This document shows positions 50,797 through 60,078 of a stretch of 64,000 nt of DNA, piece by piece; position 1 is the stretch's first letter; the number at the start of each line of letters is the position of its first letter. Both the position numbers and the translations under genes were made by a program. The notes under the pieces are model-generated. The model worked only from the letters and a program-made list of their open reading frames with translations. It had not been told where the DNA came from and did no database searches. This DNA is from Crocinitomicaceae bacterium (GTDB lineage: Bacteria > Bacteroidota > Bacteroidia > Flavobacteriales_D > Crocinitomicaceae), in the NCBI GenBank assembly GCA_021325675.1, contig JAJTCM010000008.1, forward strand, positions 107,457 to 171,456, read 5' to 3'.

Positions 50797-53700
50797 ATGA
50801 ACGATATACGGACAAATAATAAAAAGTACTTTTATGATTACTACGAACGGGGCGACGACACGAAGCGTTTGAGGATTATTTTGCTGCTTTTTGCCTTTTG
50901 TCTCTGTCCTTTTTTCGCTTTTTTATTTAAATACGTCGGTGCACCGCAAGCCCTGTTTTACTGCACACTTTCGGCTACGTTCATTTTTCCGCTGATCCTG
51001 CTGCTGGAACGGGTTGTGCCCTTCCTTAACGGCAAGCTTCCGCTGATTTATTTCCTGTATTTCAACGGCATGATGGTGTACTTTGTGTACGAGCTTTACG
51101 AGGCCAATTTCAACAATTACGACCTGATGTATTTCACAGGAATGTTTGCGGTGTTGAACTTTGCCGTGCAGCGTTTTTATTATTCGGTTATTTTCTTTTT
51201 CAATACGCTGACCCTGCTGTTCGTGGCTGTCCTCAACATGAAAGAAGCGGAAGAGGTCAATTCACAGGGTTTTATGACGCTTTTCATTTGTATCGGCGTG
51301 TTTTTCCTCGTAGTTTATTACAGCCGTAACAAAATGATCAATTCCGTGCAGGACAACAACAAATACCTGAAACGGATCGTGAACAACCTCGGCAACGGGG
51401 TGGTTTTCTTCCAGCTGCGCGGGAGCTTCGTCTTTTTAGTGGATTACAACCAGGAAACAAAAAATCTGCTGCAGCTTGAGGAAGCCCAGGAAATAGAAAG
51501 CCTGCTCAGCCAGAAAATCGATGCACGGGATTTGATCCAGATCGAAAACCTCGAAGAAGAAAAATACCTGATCAAGGAAATCCGGGTGGACGATCACACG
51601 ATCATCGAATTCAAGTTCACGCGCATCCTTTTAAAAAACGGGGTGTATTTCCTGGCGACCTTGCAGGATATTACTTCCAAGATCCAGGAAAATAAAATCA
51701 TCCAGGAAAATGAAAAGAAATACAAAAACCTTTTCATCCGGAACCAAACGAGCTTATTCACGCTCAACCTCGAAGGCGAGATCCTGGAATGCAACCCGGC
51801 TTTCGGAAAACTGTTCGGCAACAAAGATATTTCGGAAGTCTGCCTGTTTTCGGATGTGGAATGGAACGAATTGCGCGAGATTATCTTTAAAAAAGAGATC
51901 CTGACAAATTACAACAAAGTATTCGATGAAGATACGGACCACCCGAAATACCTGATCTTTAACTTTTACTTCGATTTTGAAAACAAGCTCATCGAAGGAA
52001 ATATCCTTGACGTAACGGAAATTACCATCCGGACGAAAGCTTTGCGTGAAAACGAGAACAAATACCGCGTGATCTACGAAGAAAGCAATGACTCGATCGT
52101 TTTGCTCGACGATGACCGCATTATCGACATCAACCAGCAGGGAACAAAGCTGTTTGGCAAGCGCCAGGAAGCGATCCGGGAAAAAAGCCTGTGGGATTTT
52201 AGCTACAACCAGTCGCCGAAGCTCAAAAAGCAGTATGATGCTTATTTCGATACGCTGAAGAAAAACAAGCAGATCAAGTTCAACTGGGTTTTTGCGAAAG
52301 GCAACAGCTTTATCGACGCTTCCCTTTCAATCGTGGAGCTGAACCTGGGCGACGAGCTTTTTTACCAATGTGTGATCCGGGATGAAACGGAGCGAAACCT
52401 CAACGTCAAAGCCTTGGAGAACAGTAAAAAAACCTTTGAGTCGATTATTGAAAATACGCCGGAAGGCTTCCTGATCCTCAAGGGAAAAACCTGTGTATTT
52501 GCAAGCAAGGAGTTTTTCCGGATTTTCAACGAGCAGGAACGCCCGCCGGAACAAGTGGAATTCAACGAAAAATTCTTCGGGCTCAACTACAGTAAATTCG
52601 AAAAGCTGCTCGAAGAACATCACCAGGATAAGCAGATTAAACAAAAGCAGCTGAAATTTTTCATCAACAAGCCGGTGGAAATCGACCTGACGGTGGTGAG
52701 CATTGTTTTTGAGCAGGAAGAAGCCACTTTACTGATCTTAAAAGACGTTTCCTTCCAGAACAAGCTTTCGAAAGAGGTGCTCCGGGCAGAGCTGGCCGAG
52801 GAAACCAACAAGAAGCTCGAGAAAGAGATCGAGGAACGGATCCGCGCCGAGGAAAAGCTCGAATCGGAATACCTGCGGACGAAGGCGATCTTCGACAGCT
52901 CCGAAAACATGCTCCTGTTTACGCTGGATACGAACCTTAAGATCTCGTCGTTCAACCGTCACTGCAAAACCTATTTTGATTACCAGACCGAGCGAGACCT
53001 TGAAAAAGGAAACGACTTTGAAAAGTTCTTCGACCAGATTGTTTCGCCGCTTAAGCTACGCTATTTCCGTTACCTGCTGAGCAGCCTGAGAAAAGGGATT
53101 TCACACCAGCTGGAGCTCAAGTTCATTAACATGTACAACGAGAAAAAATGGATCGAGATTTTTCTCAACCCGATTTTCGATGTGAATGGCATCATGACGG
53201 AAATATCGCTCGTGGCCCACGACATTACCGAGAAAAAGAAATACGAGCGTGAGATCCTGACCTCGCTTAAAGAAAAAGAAGTGCTCCTGAAAGAAGTGCA
53301 CCACCGCGTGAAAAATAACCTGCAGATTATTTCGAGTATCCTCAACCTGCAGAGCTCATATATTGAAGACGAAAAAATCCTGGAAATCATCGAGGAAAGC
53401 CGTCACAGGATCCGTTCCATGGCGATTATCCACGAGAACCTGTACCAAACGACGAATTTCTCCTCGATCAACTTTAAAAACTACTCCCGCGAGCTGGTGC
53501 GCAACCTGATTTCGTCTTACCAGTTTAACAAAAACGTAGAGATTGATTTGCAAGAAAGCGTTGAAATGGTCGACCTGAGCCTTGACCAGGCGATCCCCTG
53601 CGGATTGATTATCAACGAGCTGATCACCAATTCCATGAAATACGCTTTTACCGGCAGAACAAAAGGAATGATTTATTTGGAGTTGAAAGAAAAAAATTCT

Positions 53701-53883
53701 ACTATTATGCTCATGGTAGGCGACGATGGGGTCGGATTGCCAAAAGAATTTGATATAAACCAAACTGAAACACTTGGACTACAATTGGTTATGACACTGA
53801 TTGAGCAACTGGAAGGAAATATTAAAATTGAAACTAAACAGGGAATAAAATATTTTATTACCTTTGAGAAGCAAAAACTGTGA
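50797..53883 (+). CDS. membrane multi-PAS HisKA_2 sensor histidine kinase
   Basis: 1028 residues. The N-terminal ~180 residues hold about six membrane spans (LRIILLLFAFCLCPFFAFLF onward). Several PAS domains follow (~190-700, for example NQTSLFTLNLEGEILECNPA and SNDSIVLLDDDRIIDINQQG), each ending in the DIT/DVT motif. The C-terminal region has HisKA_2 ([16 protein letters not shown]) and HATPase (LITNSMKYAFTG, GDDGVGLPKE). HisKA_2 kinases pair with LytTR regulators in Bacteroidota, and one is encoded 3 bp downstream. The signal is likely lipophilic or redox, but this is not shown. Confidence 0.92.
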   Translation: MNDIRTNNKKYFYDYYERGDDTKRLRIILLLFAFCLCPFFAFLFKYVGAPQALFYCTLSATFIFPLILLLERVVPFLNGKLPLIYFLYFNGMMVYFVYELYEANFNNYDLMYFTGMFAVLNFAVQRFYYSVIFFFNTLTLLFVAVLNMKEAEEVNSQGFMTLFICIGVFFLVVYYSRNKMINSVQDNNKYLKRIVNNLGNGVVFFQLRGSFVFLVDYNQETKNLLQLEEAQEIESLLSQKIDARDLIQIENLEEEKYLIKEIRVDDHTIIEFKFTRILLKNGVYFLATLQDITSKIQENKIIQENEKKYKNLFIRNQTSLFTLNLEGEILECNPAFGKLFGNKDISEVCLFSDVEWNELREIIFKKEILTNYNKVFDEDTDHPKYLIFNFYFDFENKLIEGNILDVTEITIRTKALRENENKYRVIYEESNDSIVLLDDDRIIDINQQGTKLFGKRQEAIREKSLWDFSYNQSPKLKKQYDAYFDTLKKNKQIKFNWVFAKGNSFIDASLSIVELNLGDELFYQCVIRDETERNLNVKALENSKKTFESIIENTPEGFLILKGKTCVFASKEFFRIFNEQERPPEQVEFNEKFFGLNYSKFEKLLEEHHQDKQIKQKQLKFFINKPVEIDLTVVSIVFEQEEATLLILKDVSFQNKLSKEVLRAELAEETNKKLEKEIEERIRAEEKLESEYLRTKAIFDSSENMLLFTLDTNLKISSFNRHCKTYFDYQTERDLEKGNDFEKFFDQIVSPLKLRYFRYLLSSLRKGISHQLELKFINMYNEKKWIEIFLNPIFDVNGIMTEISLVAHDITEKKKYEREILTSLKEKEVLLKEVHHRVKNNLQIISSILNLQSSYIEDEKILEIIEESRHRIRSMAIIHENLYQTTNFSSINFKNYSRELVRNLISSYQFNKNVEIDLQESVEMVDLSLDQAIPCGLIINELITNSMKYAFTGRTKGMIYLELKEKNSTIMLMVGDDGVGLPKEFDINQTETLGLQLVMTLIEQLEGNIKIETKQGIKYFITFEKQKL

Positions 53884-53886
53884 TCC

Positions 53887-54642
53887 ATGAATAATATTAA
53901 TGTACTTGTTGTTGAAGATGAATCGATAGTATCAAAGGATATTCAACACAGTTTAAAAAAATTGGGATATCATGTTGTTGGCGCAGCTGCGACCGGCGAA
54001 AAGGCATTGGAATTAGTACGTTCCGAGAGCCCTGACATCGTATTGATGGATATTATGCTCAAGGGTGACATGAACGGGATCGAAGTGGCGGAAGTCGTTC
54101 GGAACGAGTTCAATATCCCGGTTATTTTCCTCACAGCTTATGCAGACGAATCGACCTTAAGCAAGGCAAAAGTTACCGAACCTTACGGCTACATCATCAA
54201 ACCATTCAAAGAAATCGATTTACACACATCGATTGAAATGGCCCTCTACAAACACAAAAAAACCCGCGAGCTCGAGAAAGAAAGGGATTATCTCTACACA
54301 CTCGTTGACAACAAAGAAATCGTTGACGGGTTTATTTTCGTAAAATCCAACAGCAAGCTGGTAAAATTAAATACCAAGGATATCTATTTTATCGAAGCAT
54401 TGAAAGACTACGTGGTTATCAACACCCGCGACACACGTTATACGATCCATTCCACAATGAAAGACATCGAGCAGAAAATGGGGAATACGGAGTTTATCCG
54501 CGTTCACCGCTCATTCATTGTGCGCCTGGATAAAATTGCGGCGATCGATTTCCCGAACCTGGTGCTGGAAGATGACAAAAAAGTTATTCCAATTGGCGGT
54601 TCTTACCGCGACGACCTGAATAACAGGATCCGTTTGGTGTAA
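53887..54642 (+). CDS. LytTR-family response regulator
   Basis: A 251-residue regulator: N-terminal receiver (VVEDES, phospho-Asp in VLMDIMLKGDMNG, IIKPFKEIDL) and a C-terminal LytTR DNA-binding domain (~150-250, VKSNSKLVKLNTKDIYFIE, in part TKDIYFIEALKDYVVI, then RVHRSFIV and RIRLV). Its start is 3 bp after the kinase stop, forming a two-component pair. LytTR proteins bind imperfect direct repeats; targets cannot be predicted here. Confidence 0.94.
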   Translation: MNNINVLVVEDESIVSKDIQHSLKKLGYHVVGAAATGEKALELVRSESPDIVLMDIMLKGDMNGIEVAEVVRNEFNIPVIFLTAYADESTLSKAKVTEPYGYIIKPFKEIDLHTSIEMALYKHKKTRELEKERDYLYTLVDNKEIVDGFIFVKSNSKLVKLNTKDIYFIEALKDYVVINTRDTRYTIHSTMKDIEQKMGNTEFIRVHRSFIVRLDKIAAIDFPNLVLEDDKKVIPIGGSYRDDLNNRIRLV

Positions 54643-54693
54643 TCAATCCGAAAAAAAACGTACGCTACTCAAATTCTTTTCTCTTTTCCCGGA

Positions 54694-54727
54694 AAAACAA
54701 AAAACCTGCTACACGGGTAACAGGCTT
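54694..54727 (-). terminator. terminator between LytTR gene and asd
   Basis: On the minus strand AAGCCTGTTAC pairs with GTAGCAGGTTT over an 11-bp stem (with two G-T pairs), a 4-nt loop and a T-rich tail. It ends asd; the other strand may serve the LytTR gene weakly. Confidence 0.8.
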
Positions 54728-54765
54728 CTTTTAAATATATGTGGAACGCGTTAAGCGCAACCTTT

Positions 54766-55770
54766 CTATGAGAGCACGGCAGATTTAATAAAGCCCTTTT
54801 CACGGATCAGGGAAGCAATCTGTACGGCGTTTGTTGCGGCGCCTTTGCGTAAATTGTCAGCTACGATCCATAAATTCAGGGTTTTTGGCTGGGATTCGTC
54901 CCTGCGGATCCGACCTACGAAAACATCATTTTTGCTCTCAGCGAATTTCGGCATCGGGTATTCGAAATTGTCCGGGTTGTCCTGCAGCGTAATTCCCGGC
55001 GTATTTCCAAGGAGCTGTTTTACTTCCTGCAGATCGTATTCGTTTTCAAACTCGATGTTCACCGCTTCAGAATGGCCGCCAACTACCGGTACGCGAACGG
55101 CTGTCGCCGTAACGGAAATCGCCGGGTCGAGGATTTTTTTGGTTTCGTTCGTCAGCTTCATTTCCTCTTTGGTGTAGCCGTTTTCCATAAAAGAATCGCA
55201 CTGCGGAATGCAGTTTTTATCAATTTCGTATTTGTAGGCCATTTCTCCCGCAATTCCGCTACGCTCGTTTTCAAGCTGCTTTACGGCTTTCACGCCCGTT
55301 CCGGTAATGGATTGGTAAGTAGAAACGACCACGCGCTTCACCTTGTATTTATCGTGCAGCGGCTTGAGCACCATCACCAGCTGGATTGTGCTGCAATTCG
55401 GGTTGGCAATGATTTTGTCCTCCGGCGTCAGCAAATCCCCGTTGATCTCAGGAACAACCAGTTTTTTGTCCGGGTCCATTCTCCAGGCAGAGCTGTTGTC
55501 AATAACCGTTGTTCCGGCAGCAGCAAATTTAGGCGCCCACTCCAGCGAAGTTTCCCCACCGGCAGAAAAAATAGCGATATCAGCTTTCATTGCTACGGCG
55601 GTTTCCAAACCGACAACCTTGTAAGATTTTCCGGCGTAAAGAACCTCTTTTCCTACTGATTTTTCGGATGCAACCGGGATTAATTCGCTTACCGGGAAGT
55701 TGAATTCCTTCAGGACTTTCAGCATCACTTCACCGACCATTCCTGTTGCTCCTACTACTGCTACTTTCAT
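54766..55770 (-). CDS. asd: aspartate-semialdehyde dehydrogenase
   Basis: A 334-residue Asd. The Rossmann start is VAVVGATGMVGEVML, the catalytic Cys is in IIANPNCSTIQL, and the substrate Arg region is VRVPVVGGHSEAVNI. It reduces aspartyl phosphate to aspartate semialdehyde for lysine, methionine and threonine synthesis. It is a single gene with its own -7 box and terminator, the only minus-strand gene to the right of the origin-like region. Confidence 0.97.
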   Translation of the reverse strand: MKVAVVGATGMVGEVMLKVLKEFNFPVSELIPVASEKSVGKEVLYAGKSYKVVGLETAVAMKADIAIFSAGGETSLEWAPKFAAAGTTVIDNSSAWRMDPDKKLVVPEINGDLLTPEDKIIANPNCSTIQLVMVLKPLHDKYKVKRVVVSTYQSITGTGVKAVKQLENERSGIAGEMAYKYEIDKNCIPQCDSFMENGYTKEEMKLTNETKKILDPAISVTATAVRVPVVGGHSEAVNIEFENEYDLQEVKQLLGNTPGITLQDNPDNFEYPMPKFAESKNDVFVGRIRRDESQPKTLNLWIVADNLRKGAATNAVQIASLIREKGFIKSAVLS

Positions 55771-55797
55771 GCTTTTTGCTGTTTAAAAATGACAAGG

Positions 55798-55805
55798 CAA
55801 AAATA
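55798..55805 (-). promoter_or_regulatory. -7 promoter element of asd
   Basis: TATTTTTG on the minus strand fits TAnnTTTG, 28 bp upstream of the asd ATG. Confidence 0.5.
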
Positions 55806-56047
55806 CGATATTTTCAATCGTTTGAAAAGCAAATACGATTTCCGGAATAAATTATTTTGTTTAGCTATGAATAGCATAAATTAACACGAATAATTAGTTA
55901 ACATTCGTACCACCGTGTAGCAGCACCTAAGATAATTCGCTGCTAAAAACCACACCGTTTTTCCGGCTGCATTTTGTTGAAAACCCCGAAAGTTGTTAAT
56001 AATCAAATATTTTTATATTTTAGCTTCTTAAACGGGCAAAAACCAAT

Positions 56048-58627
56048 ATGAAAAAACTACTTTTTTGCTGTTCACTTTTTTTGGCATATTTCGGCCAGGC
56101 ACAAATCCAGGAACAGTTCACAGACAATAATTTTACGGCAAACCCGGTTTGGATGGGAGACGACAGCGTATTTACCGTTGTGGATGATAACGGCAACCTG
56201 AAACTGCGCTCGAACAAGCTCGTTCCTTCTTCCACATTCTATTTGTCGACCGCTAATACCTTGCTGCAAAATACCCAGTTCGAATTCAACCTTCGCCTGG
56301 CGTTTTCTACTTCAGGGAGTAATTTTGCTGATGTTTACCTTGGAGCCGACCAAAGCGATTTGCTATCAGCTAATTTGAATGGCTATTTTGTACGAATGGG
56401 TGCAACAAGCGATGAAATCTCACTCTATAAAATCATTGCCGGAACGGCTACAAAAATCATCGACGGAACGGACGGGATCGTTTCCTCCGGTTCAAACAAT
56501 AACTTCCGAATCAAGGTAATCTGTAGCGCTTCGGGTGACTGGAGCCTGTTTTACGACAATACCGGCACGGGAAACAATTACATTGCAGACGGGACAGTAA
56601 CAGACAATGATATTACGACCAGTTCCTTTTTCGGGATAAAAATTACCCAATCAACGGCCAGCTTTTTTCAGAAACATTTTCTCGATGATATTTACGCCGG
56701 GCCTATTATTTTGGACCAAACCCCGCCGGACCTCGTTTCAGCCCAGGCAATCGACGCGACACACATTGATGTGCTTTTTTCAGAAGATGTGGAGCAATCA
56801 ACAGCAGAAAACGCTGCGAATTACACCCTGACAGGCGGTATTACGGTTAGTGCAGCCGTGCGTGACGGAACAAACCCGGACCTGGTGCATTTAACAACAG
56901 GAAGCGCCCTGGCAAACGGAACGACTTACACTTTGACTGTTGCTAACGTTAGCGACCTGAATGGAAATGCGATCACTACAGACAATATTGATTTTGTTCG
57001 TCTCGTTGGTGAAATAGCGGAAAAAGGCGACCTCATAATCACTGAATTTTTATGTGACCCGACACCAAAAATCGGCTTGCCGGAAATTGATTTTGTAGAA
57101 ATTTACAATAAAAGCAGCAAGGTGATCCATCTTGAGGACTGGCAGCTGGGCGACAATTCAACTTCCGGAACGCTTTCAGATGGCTGGATCCTTCCGGGTG
57201 AATACAAAGTATTGTGCGTAACAACCGCTATCGATTCTTTCCCGAATACGATTGGTGTCACAAGCTTTCCCGGGCTGAACAATTCCGGTGACAATATTGT
57301 TTTGCGGGATACTTCCGGGCTTATTATTGACAGCCTGACGTATACCGATGACTGGTACCAGGATGAGGTAAAAGCGGAAGGCGGCTATTCAATTGAGCGT
57401 ATTAACCTGAATGACCCGTGTTCCGGAAGCGATAACTGGAGGGCAAGCAATGCTGCTATCGGCGGAACACCCGGAAGCGTAAATTCCGTAAACGATAACG
57501 CACCGGATACCCAGGCGCCCGTAATCACTTCGCTGGACGTGTTACAACCCAATTATGTTACTGTACATTTCTCTGAAAGCATGGATTCCCTTTCGCTGGT
57601 GAACTCGGCAATCAGCGTCAGCCCGTCACTCGGCGCGATCCAGGCTTATGTCCTGTCGGCTTTTCCGGACAGTATGACCTTGCAGTTTGCACAAAATTTC
57701 AGTCCTTCACAAAGTTACCAGCTGCAAATCCAGGATGTAGCCGACTGCTGGAACAACATCGCTGATTTATCGGTAAGCTTTATTGTAGCTGATGAAGCCT
57801 TGCCGGGAGATTTGGTAATCAACGAAATTTTGGCTGACCCGTACACGGGAGGCTCCGATTTTATTGAAATCCGCAACAATTCCACCAAAGTAGTCGATCT
57901 TTTCGGCTATGCCCTGGCGAATTATGACGATACGATTGCCAATATCAAAACAATTTCCACGCATTTTGTGATGCTCGCGAATGATTTTGCTGTTATTACG
58001 GCCGATTCCAACAGCGTGAAGCAGTTTTATCCATCTACGGTTGGCGGGAAATTCATCCAGATGTCGCTTCCCGGCTACAACAACGATTCATCTACGGTTT
58101 ACCTGTTGAACGGAACAACCGTTGTTGACCACGTAAGCTATACAGGAGACTGGCACTTTGCGCTTCTGAACAGCACGGACGGAAAATCCCTCGAGCGCAT
58201 TGATCCGTACGGGGCTTCGAACGATATCAACAACTGGCACACGGCTTCTGAAAACTCAGGATTTGCAACCCCGGGACGTGAGAATTCCCAATTGCAGTAC
58301 GGTGAGCACGACGGTGTTATTTCACTAACCAAAGACGTTTTTTCGCCGGATAATGATGGAAACGAAGACGTACTCCAGATCAACTACGACATGGTGAATG
58401 CAGGCATGCTGGCGTCACTCAGCATTTTTGACGACCGCGGACGGGAAATCAAAAAACTGGTGAAAAGCCAGGTTATCGGCAGCACAGGGACATTTACCTG
58501 GGACGGGATCAATGAAAACAACGAGAAAGCAAGCATCGGAACGTATGTTTTATTTTTCGATGCCTTTGACCTGGAAGGAAATAAGCTTTCCAAAAAGCTC
58601 GCTTTTGTCCTGGCCGGGCAGCTCTAA
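56048..58627 (+). CDS. secreted lamin-tail protein with FlgD-like/type IX C-terminal domain
   Basis: 859 residues with a signal peptide (MKKLLFCCSLFLAYFGQAQ). The N-terminal ~200 residues resemble a ConA/LamG-like module. Ig-like segments (DATHIDVLFSEDVEQST; VTVHFSESMDS) precede two lamin-tail domains, starting at KGDLIITEFLCDP and GDLVINEILADP. The C-terminal ~90 residues (VFSPDNDGNEDVLQINY, IFDDRGREIKKL, FTWDGINENNEKASIGTY) are a gliding-motility/FlgD-like sorting domain. It is probably exported to the surface by the type IX pathway. Binding target unknown. Confidence 0.9.
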   Translation: MKKLLFCCSLFLAYFGQAQIQEQFTDNNFTANPVWMGDDSVFTVVDDNGNLKLRSNKLVPSSTFYLSTANTLLQNTQFEFNLRLAFSTSGSNFADVYLGADQSDLLSANLNGYFVRMGATSDEISLYKIIAGTATKIIDGTDGIVSSGSNNNFRIKVICSASGDWSLFYDNTGTGNNYIADGTVTDNDITTSSFFGIKITQSTASFFQKHFLDDIYAGPIILDQTPPDLVSAQAIDATHIDVLFSEDVEQSTAENAANYTLTGGITVSAAVRDGTNPDLVHLTTGSALANGTTYTLTVANVSDLNGNAITTDNIDFVRLVGEIAEKGDLIITEFLCDPTPKIGLPEIDFVEIYNKSSKVIHLEDWQLGDNSTSGTLSDGWILPGEYKVLCVTTAIDSFPNTIGVTSFPGLNNSGDNIVLRDTSGLIIDSLTYTDDWYQDEVKAEGGYSIERINLNDPCSGSDNWRASNAAIGGTPGSVNSVNDNAPDTQAPVITSLDVLQPNYVTVHFSESMDSLSLVNSAISVSPSLGAIQAYVLSAFPDSMTLQFAQNFSPSQSYQLQIQDVADCWNNIADLSVSFIVADEALPGDLVINEILADPYTGGSDFIEIRNNSTKVVDLFGYALANYDDTIANIKTISTHFVMLANDFAVITADSNSVKQFYPSTVGGKFIQMSLPGYNNDSSTVYLLNGTTVVDHVSYTGDWHFALLNSTDGKSLERIDPYGASNDINNWHTASENSGFATPGRENSQLQYGEHDGVISLTKDVFSPDNDGNEDVLQINYDMVNAGMLASLSIFDDRGREIKKLVKSQVIGSTGTFTWDGINENNEKASIGTYVLFFDAFDLEGNKLSKKLAFVLAGQL

Positions 58628-58643
58628 AAAAGAAGAGAAAAAA

Positions 58644-58674
58644 TTTGGTTTTTTAGACAAAAATTGTATTTTTG
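58644..58674 (+). promoter_or_regulatory. promoter of the first lipoprotein-Pmp3 gene
   Basis: TTTG (58644-58647), a 19-bp spacer and TATTTTTG (58667-58674) form a complete Bacteroidota promoter 17 bp upstream of the ATG. Confidence 0.8.
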
Positions 58675-58691
58675 GATAAATAACAAACCTT

Positions 58692-59330
58692 ATGAGAACA
58701 TTTTACAACAAATTAGCGGTGCTGAGCCTGGCAGGTTTTGTACTCGCGGCCTGCGGAACATCAAATAATGTTGTTTCCGGCCACCTGATCAGCAAAAGAA
58801 AAGTCAATAAAGGATTTTTCATTAATCATTCCAAAAACCTGAAAAGCGATGACGCTGAAGCGCAGGAAGTGCGGCAGCCATTTATCCAGTACAGCCCGGA
58901 AGCTGAAGAACTGACAGCACAAAATGTACCGGCAGAAGCAGAACAAGTGTTTGCCGCTGTGGAAAACAATCCGCCGGTGTTTAGCGACGAAGCGCCGGAT
59001 GATTTCATCATGGAATCCGATGCTGTTTCCGAAGCGCCAAAGCCGGTTGAAAAACGGATTGAAACGGTTTCGCCGCCAAAGACAGCAAAAACGAAGATCG
59101 ATAAAGGCACGAGGGCAGAATTCCGCCAGGCGAAAAAAGATTTCAGCCAAACAGGCCGGGAGGACGGCGTAAGGCTGTTAATCCTGGTGATAATCTGCAT
59201 CTTTATACCACCGCTCGCCGTGTATTTGAGCGAAGGACGATGGAACTCGACCTGCTGGATCAATTTATTACTCACACTTTTATTTTTCCTGCCGGGTCTG
59301 ATCCACGGACTCATAGTTATTCTCACATAA
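58692..59330 (+). CDS. lipoprotein with C-terminal Pmp3/YqaE-like membrane segments, copy 1
   Basis: 212 residues. The signal sequence ends in the lipobox LAAC (residue ~21), so the N-terminus should be lipidated. A conserved linker (SGHLISKRKVNKGFFIN), a variable acidic region and FRQAKKDF follow. The C-terminal ~50 residues are a Pmp3/YqaE-like double span (ICIFIPPLAVYLSEGRWNS, NLLLTLLFFLPGLIHGLIVI). Pmp3 proteins are usually free ~50-residue peptides linked to membrane potential, so the fusion to a lipoprotein is notable. A paralogue follows at 59445. Confidence 0.88.
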   Translation: MRTFYNKLAVLSLAGFVLAACGTSNNVVSGHLISKRKVNKGFFINHSKNLKSDDAEAQEVRQPFIQYSPEAEELTAQNVPAEAEQVFAAVENNPPVFSDEAPDDFIMESDAVSEAPKPVEKRIETVSPPKTAKTKIDKGTRAEFRQAKKDFSQTGREDGVRLLILVIICIFIPPLAVYLSEGRWNSTCWINLLLTLLFFLPGLIHGLIVILT

Positions 59331-59354
59331 AAGATCAAAACCTACTATAAAAAG

Positions 59355-59388
59355 AAGATTGGTGAAGTTTTTTACCAATCTTTTTTAT
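59355..59388 (+). terminator. terminator after lipoprotein-Pmp3 copy 1
   Basis: AAGATTGGT (59355-59363) and ACCAATCTT (59374-59382) form a 9-bp stem followed by T. The same AAGATTGGT/ACCAATCTT stem recurs at 60096-60140 after copy 2. Confidence 0.85.
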
Positions 59389-59414
59389 TTATATACAAAC
59401 AAAAAAAATAATTA

Positions 59415-59422
59415 TATCTTTG
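59415..59422 (+). promoter_or_regulatory. -7 promoter element of lipoprotein-Pmp3 copy 2
   Basis: TATCTTTG fits TAnnTTTG, 22 bp upstream of the ATG. Confidence 0.55.
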
Positions 59423-59444
59423 GCTGAATAATTTAATAACCATT

Positions 59445-60077
59445 ATGAGAAAAATGTACAAAAGACTGGCAGTGCTGACCGTTTCCGGGATCCTGCTTGC
59501 GGCTTGCGGAACATCAAACAGTGTTGTATCCGGCCACCTGATTTCCAAAAGAAAAGTAAACAAAGGCTTTTTCATTAACAACACGAAGAAAGCAAAAGGT
59601 GCTGATGCCGATGAGCAGGAAGCGCGCCGTCCTTTCATCCAGTACAATGAAGAGCAGCAAATGCAGGAATTGGCTGTACAGGAAAACATCCAGCAAGAGA
59701 ATACTGTTGTGACGGATGCTGCGCCATTTAACACAGTAATTGAAGACAGCCGGGTTTCTGAGGGAACCCAAGCCCCCGCTGCAGCGAAAATCGTAAGAAA
59801 AGCTGTAGAAAGCACACCGGTTGCTTCAGGGCAAATCAAAACAAACAAGGAATCAAGACAAGAATTCCGCCAGGCGAAAAAAGAATACAAAAAAGCCGTT
59901 AAAGCTTCTGATACGGACAAGGTTCTCCTTATTGTTTTGTGTTTCTTACTTCCGCCGCTGGCTGTTTATTTACACCAGGGAAGCTGGAACAACAAATGCT
60001 GGCTGAACCTCCTGCTCACTATCTTGTGTGGTATACCGGGTGTTATCCATGCCTTGATCGTAGTTCTTAAAGACTAA
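59445..60077 (+). CDS. lipoprotein with C-terminal Pmp3/YqaE-like membrane segments, copy 2
   Basis: A 210-residue paralogue of the preceding gene. The lipobox (LAAC), linker (GHLISKRKVNKGFFINN) and Pmp3-like end (LCFLLPPLAVYLHQGSWNN, NLLLTILCGIPGVIHALIVV) are conserved, whereas the central acidic/Gln-rich part has diverged. Promoter and terminator appear to have been duplicated with the gene. The two proteins probably share a function at the inner membrane. The DUF2752 frame begins one base after this stop codon. Confidence 0.88.
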   Translation: MRKMYKRLAVLTVSGILLAACGTSNSVVSGHLISKRKVNKGFFINNTKKAKGADADEQEARRPFIQYNEEQQMQELAVQENIQQENTVVTDAAPFNTVIEDSRVSEGTQAPAAAKIVRKAVESTPVASGQIKTNKESRQEFRQAKKEYKKAVKASDTDKVLLIVLCFLLPPLAVYLHQGSWNNKCWLNLLLTILCGIPGVIHALIVVLKD

Positions 60078-60078
60078 A

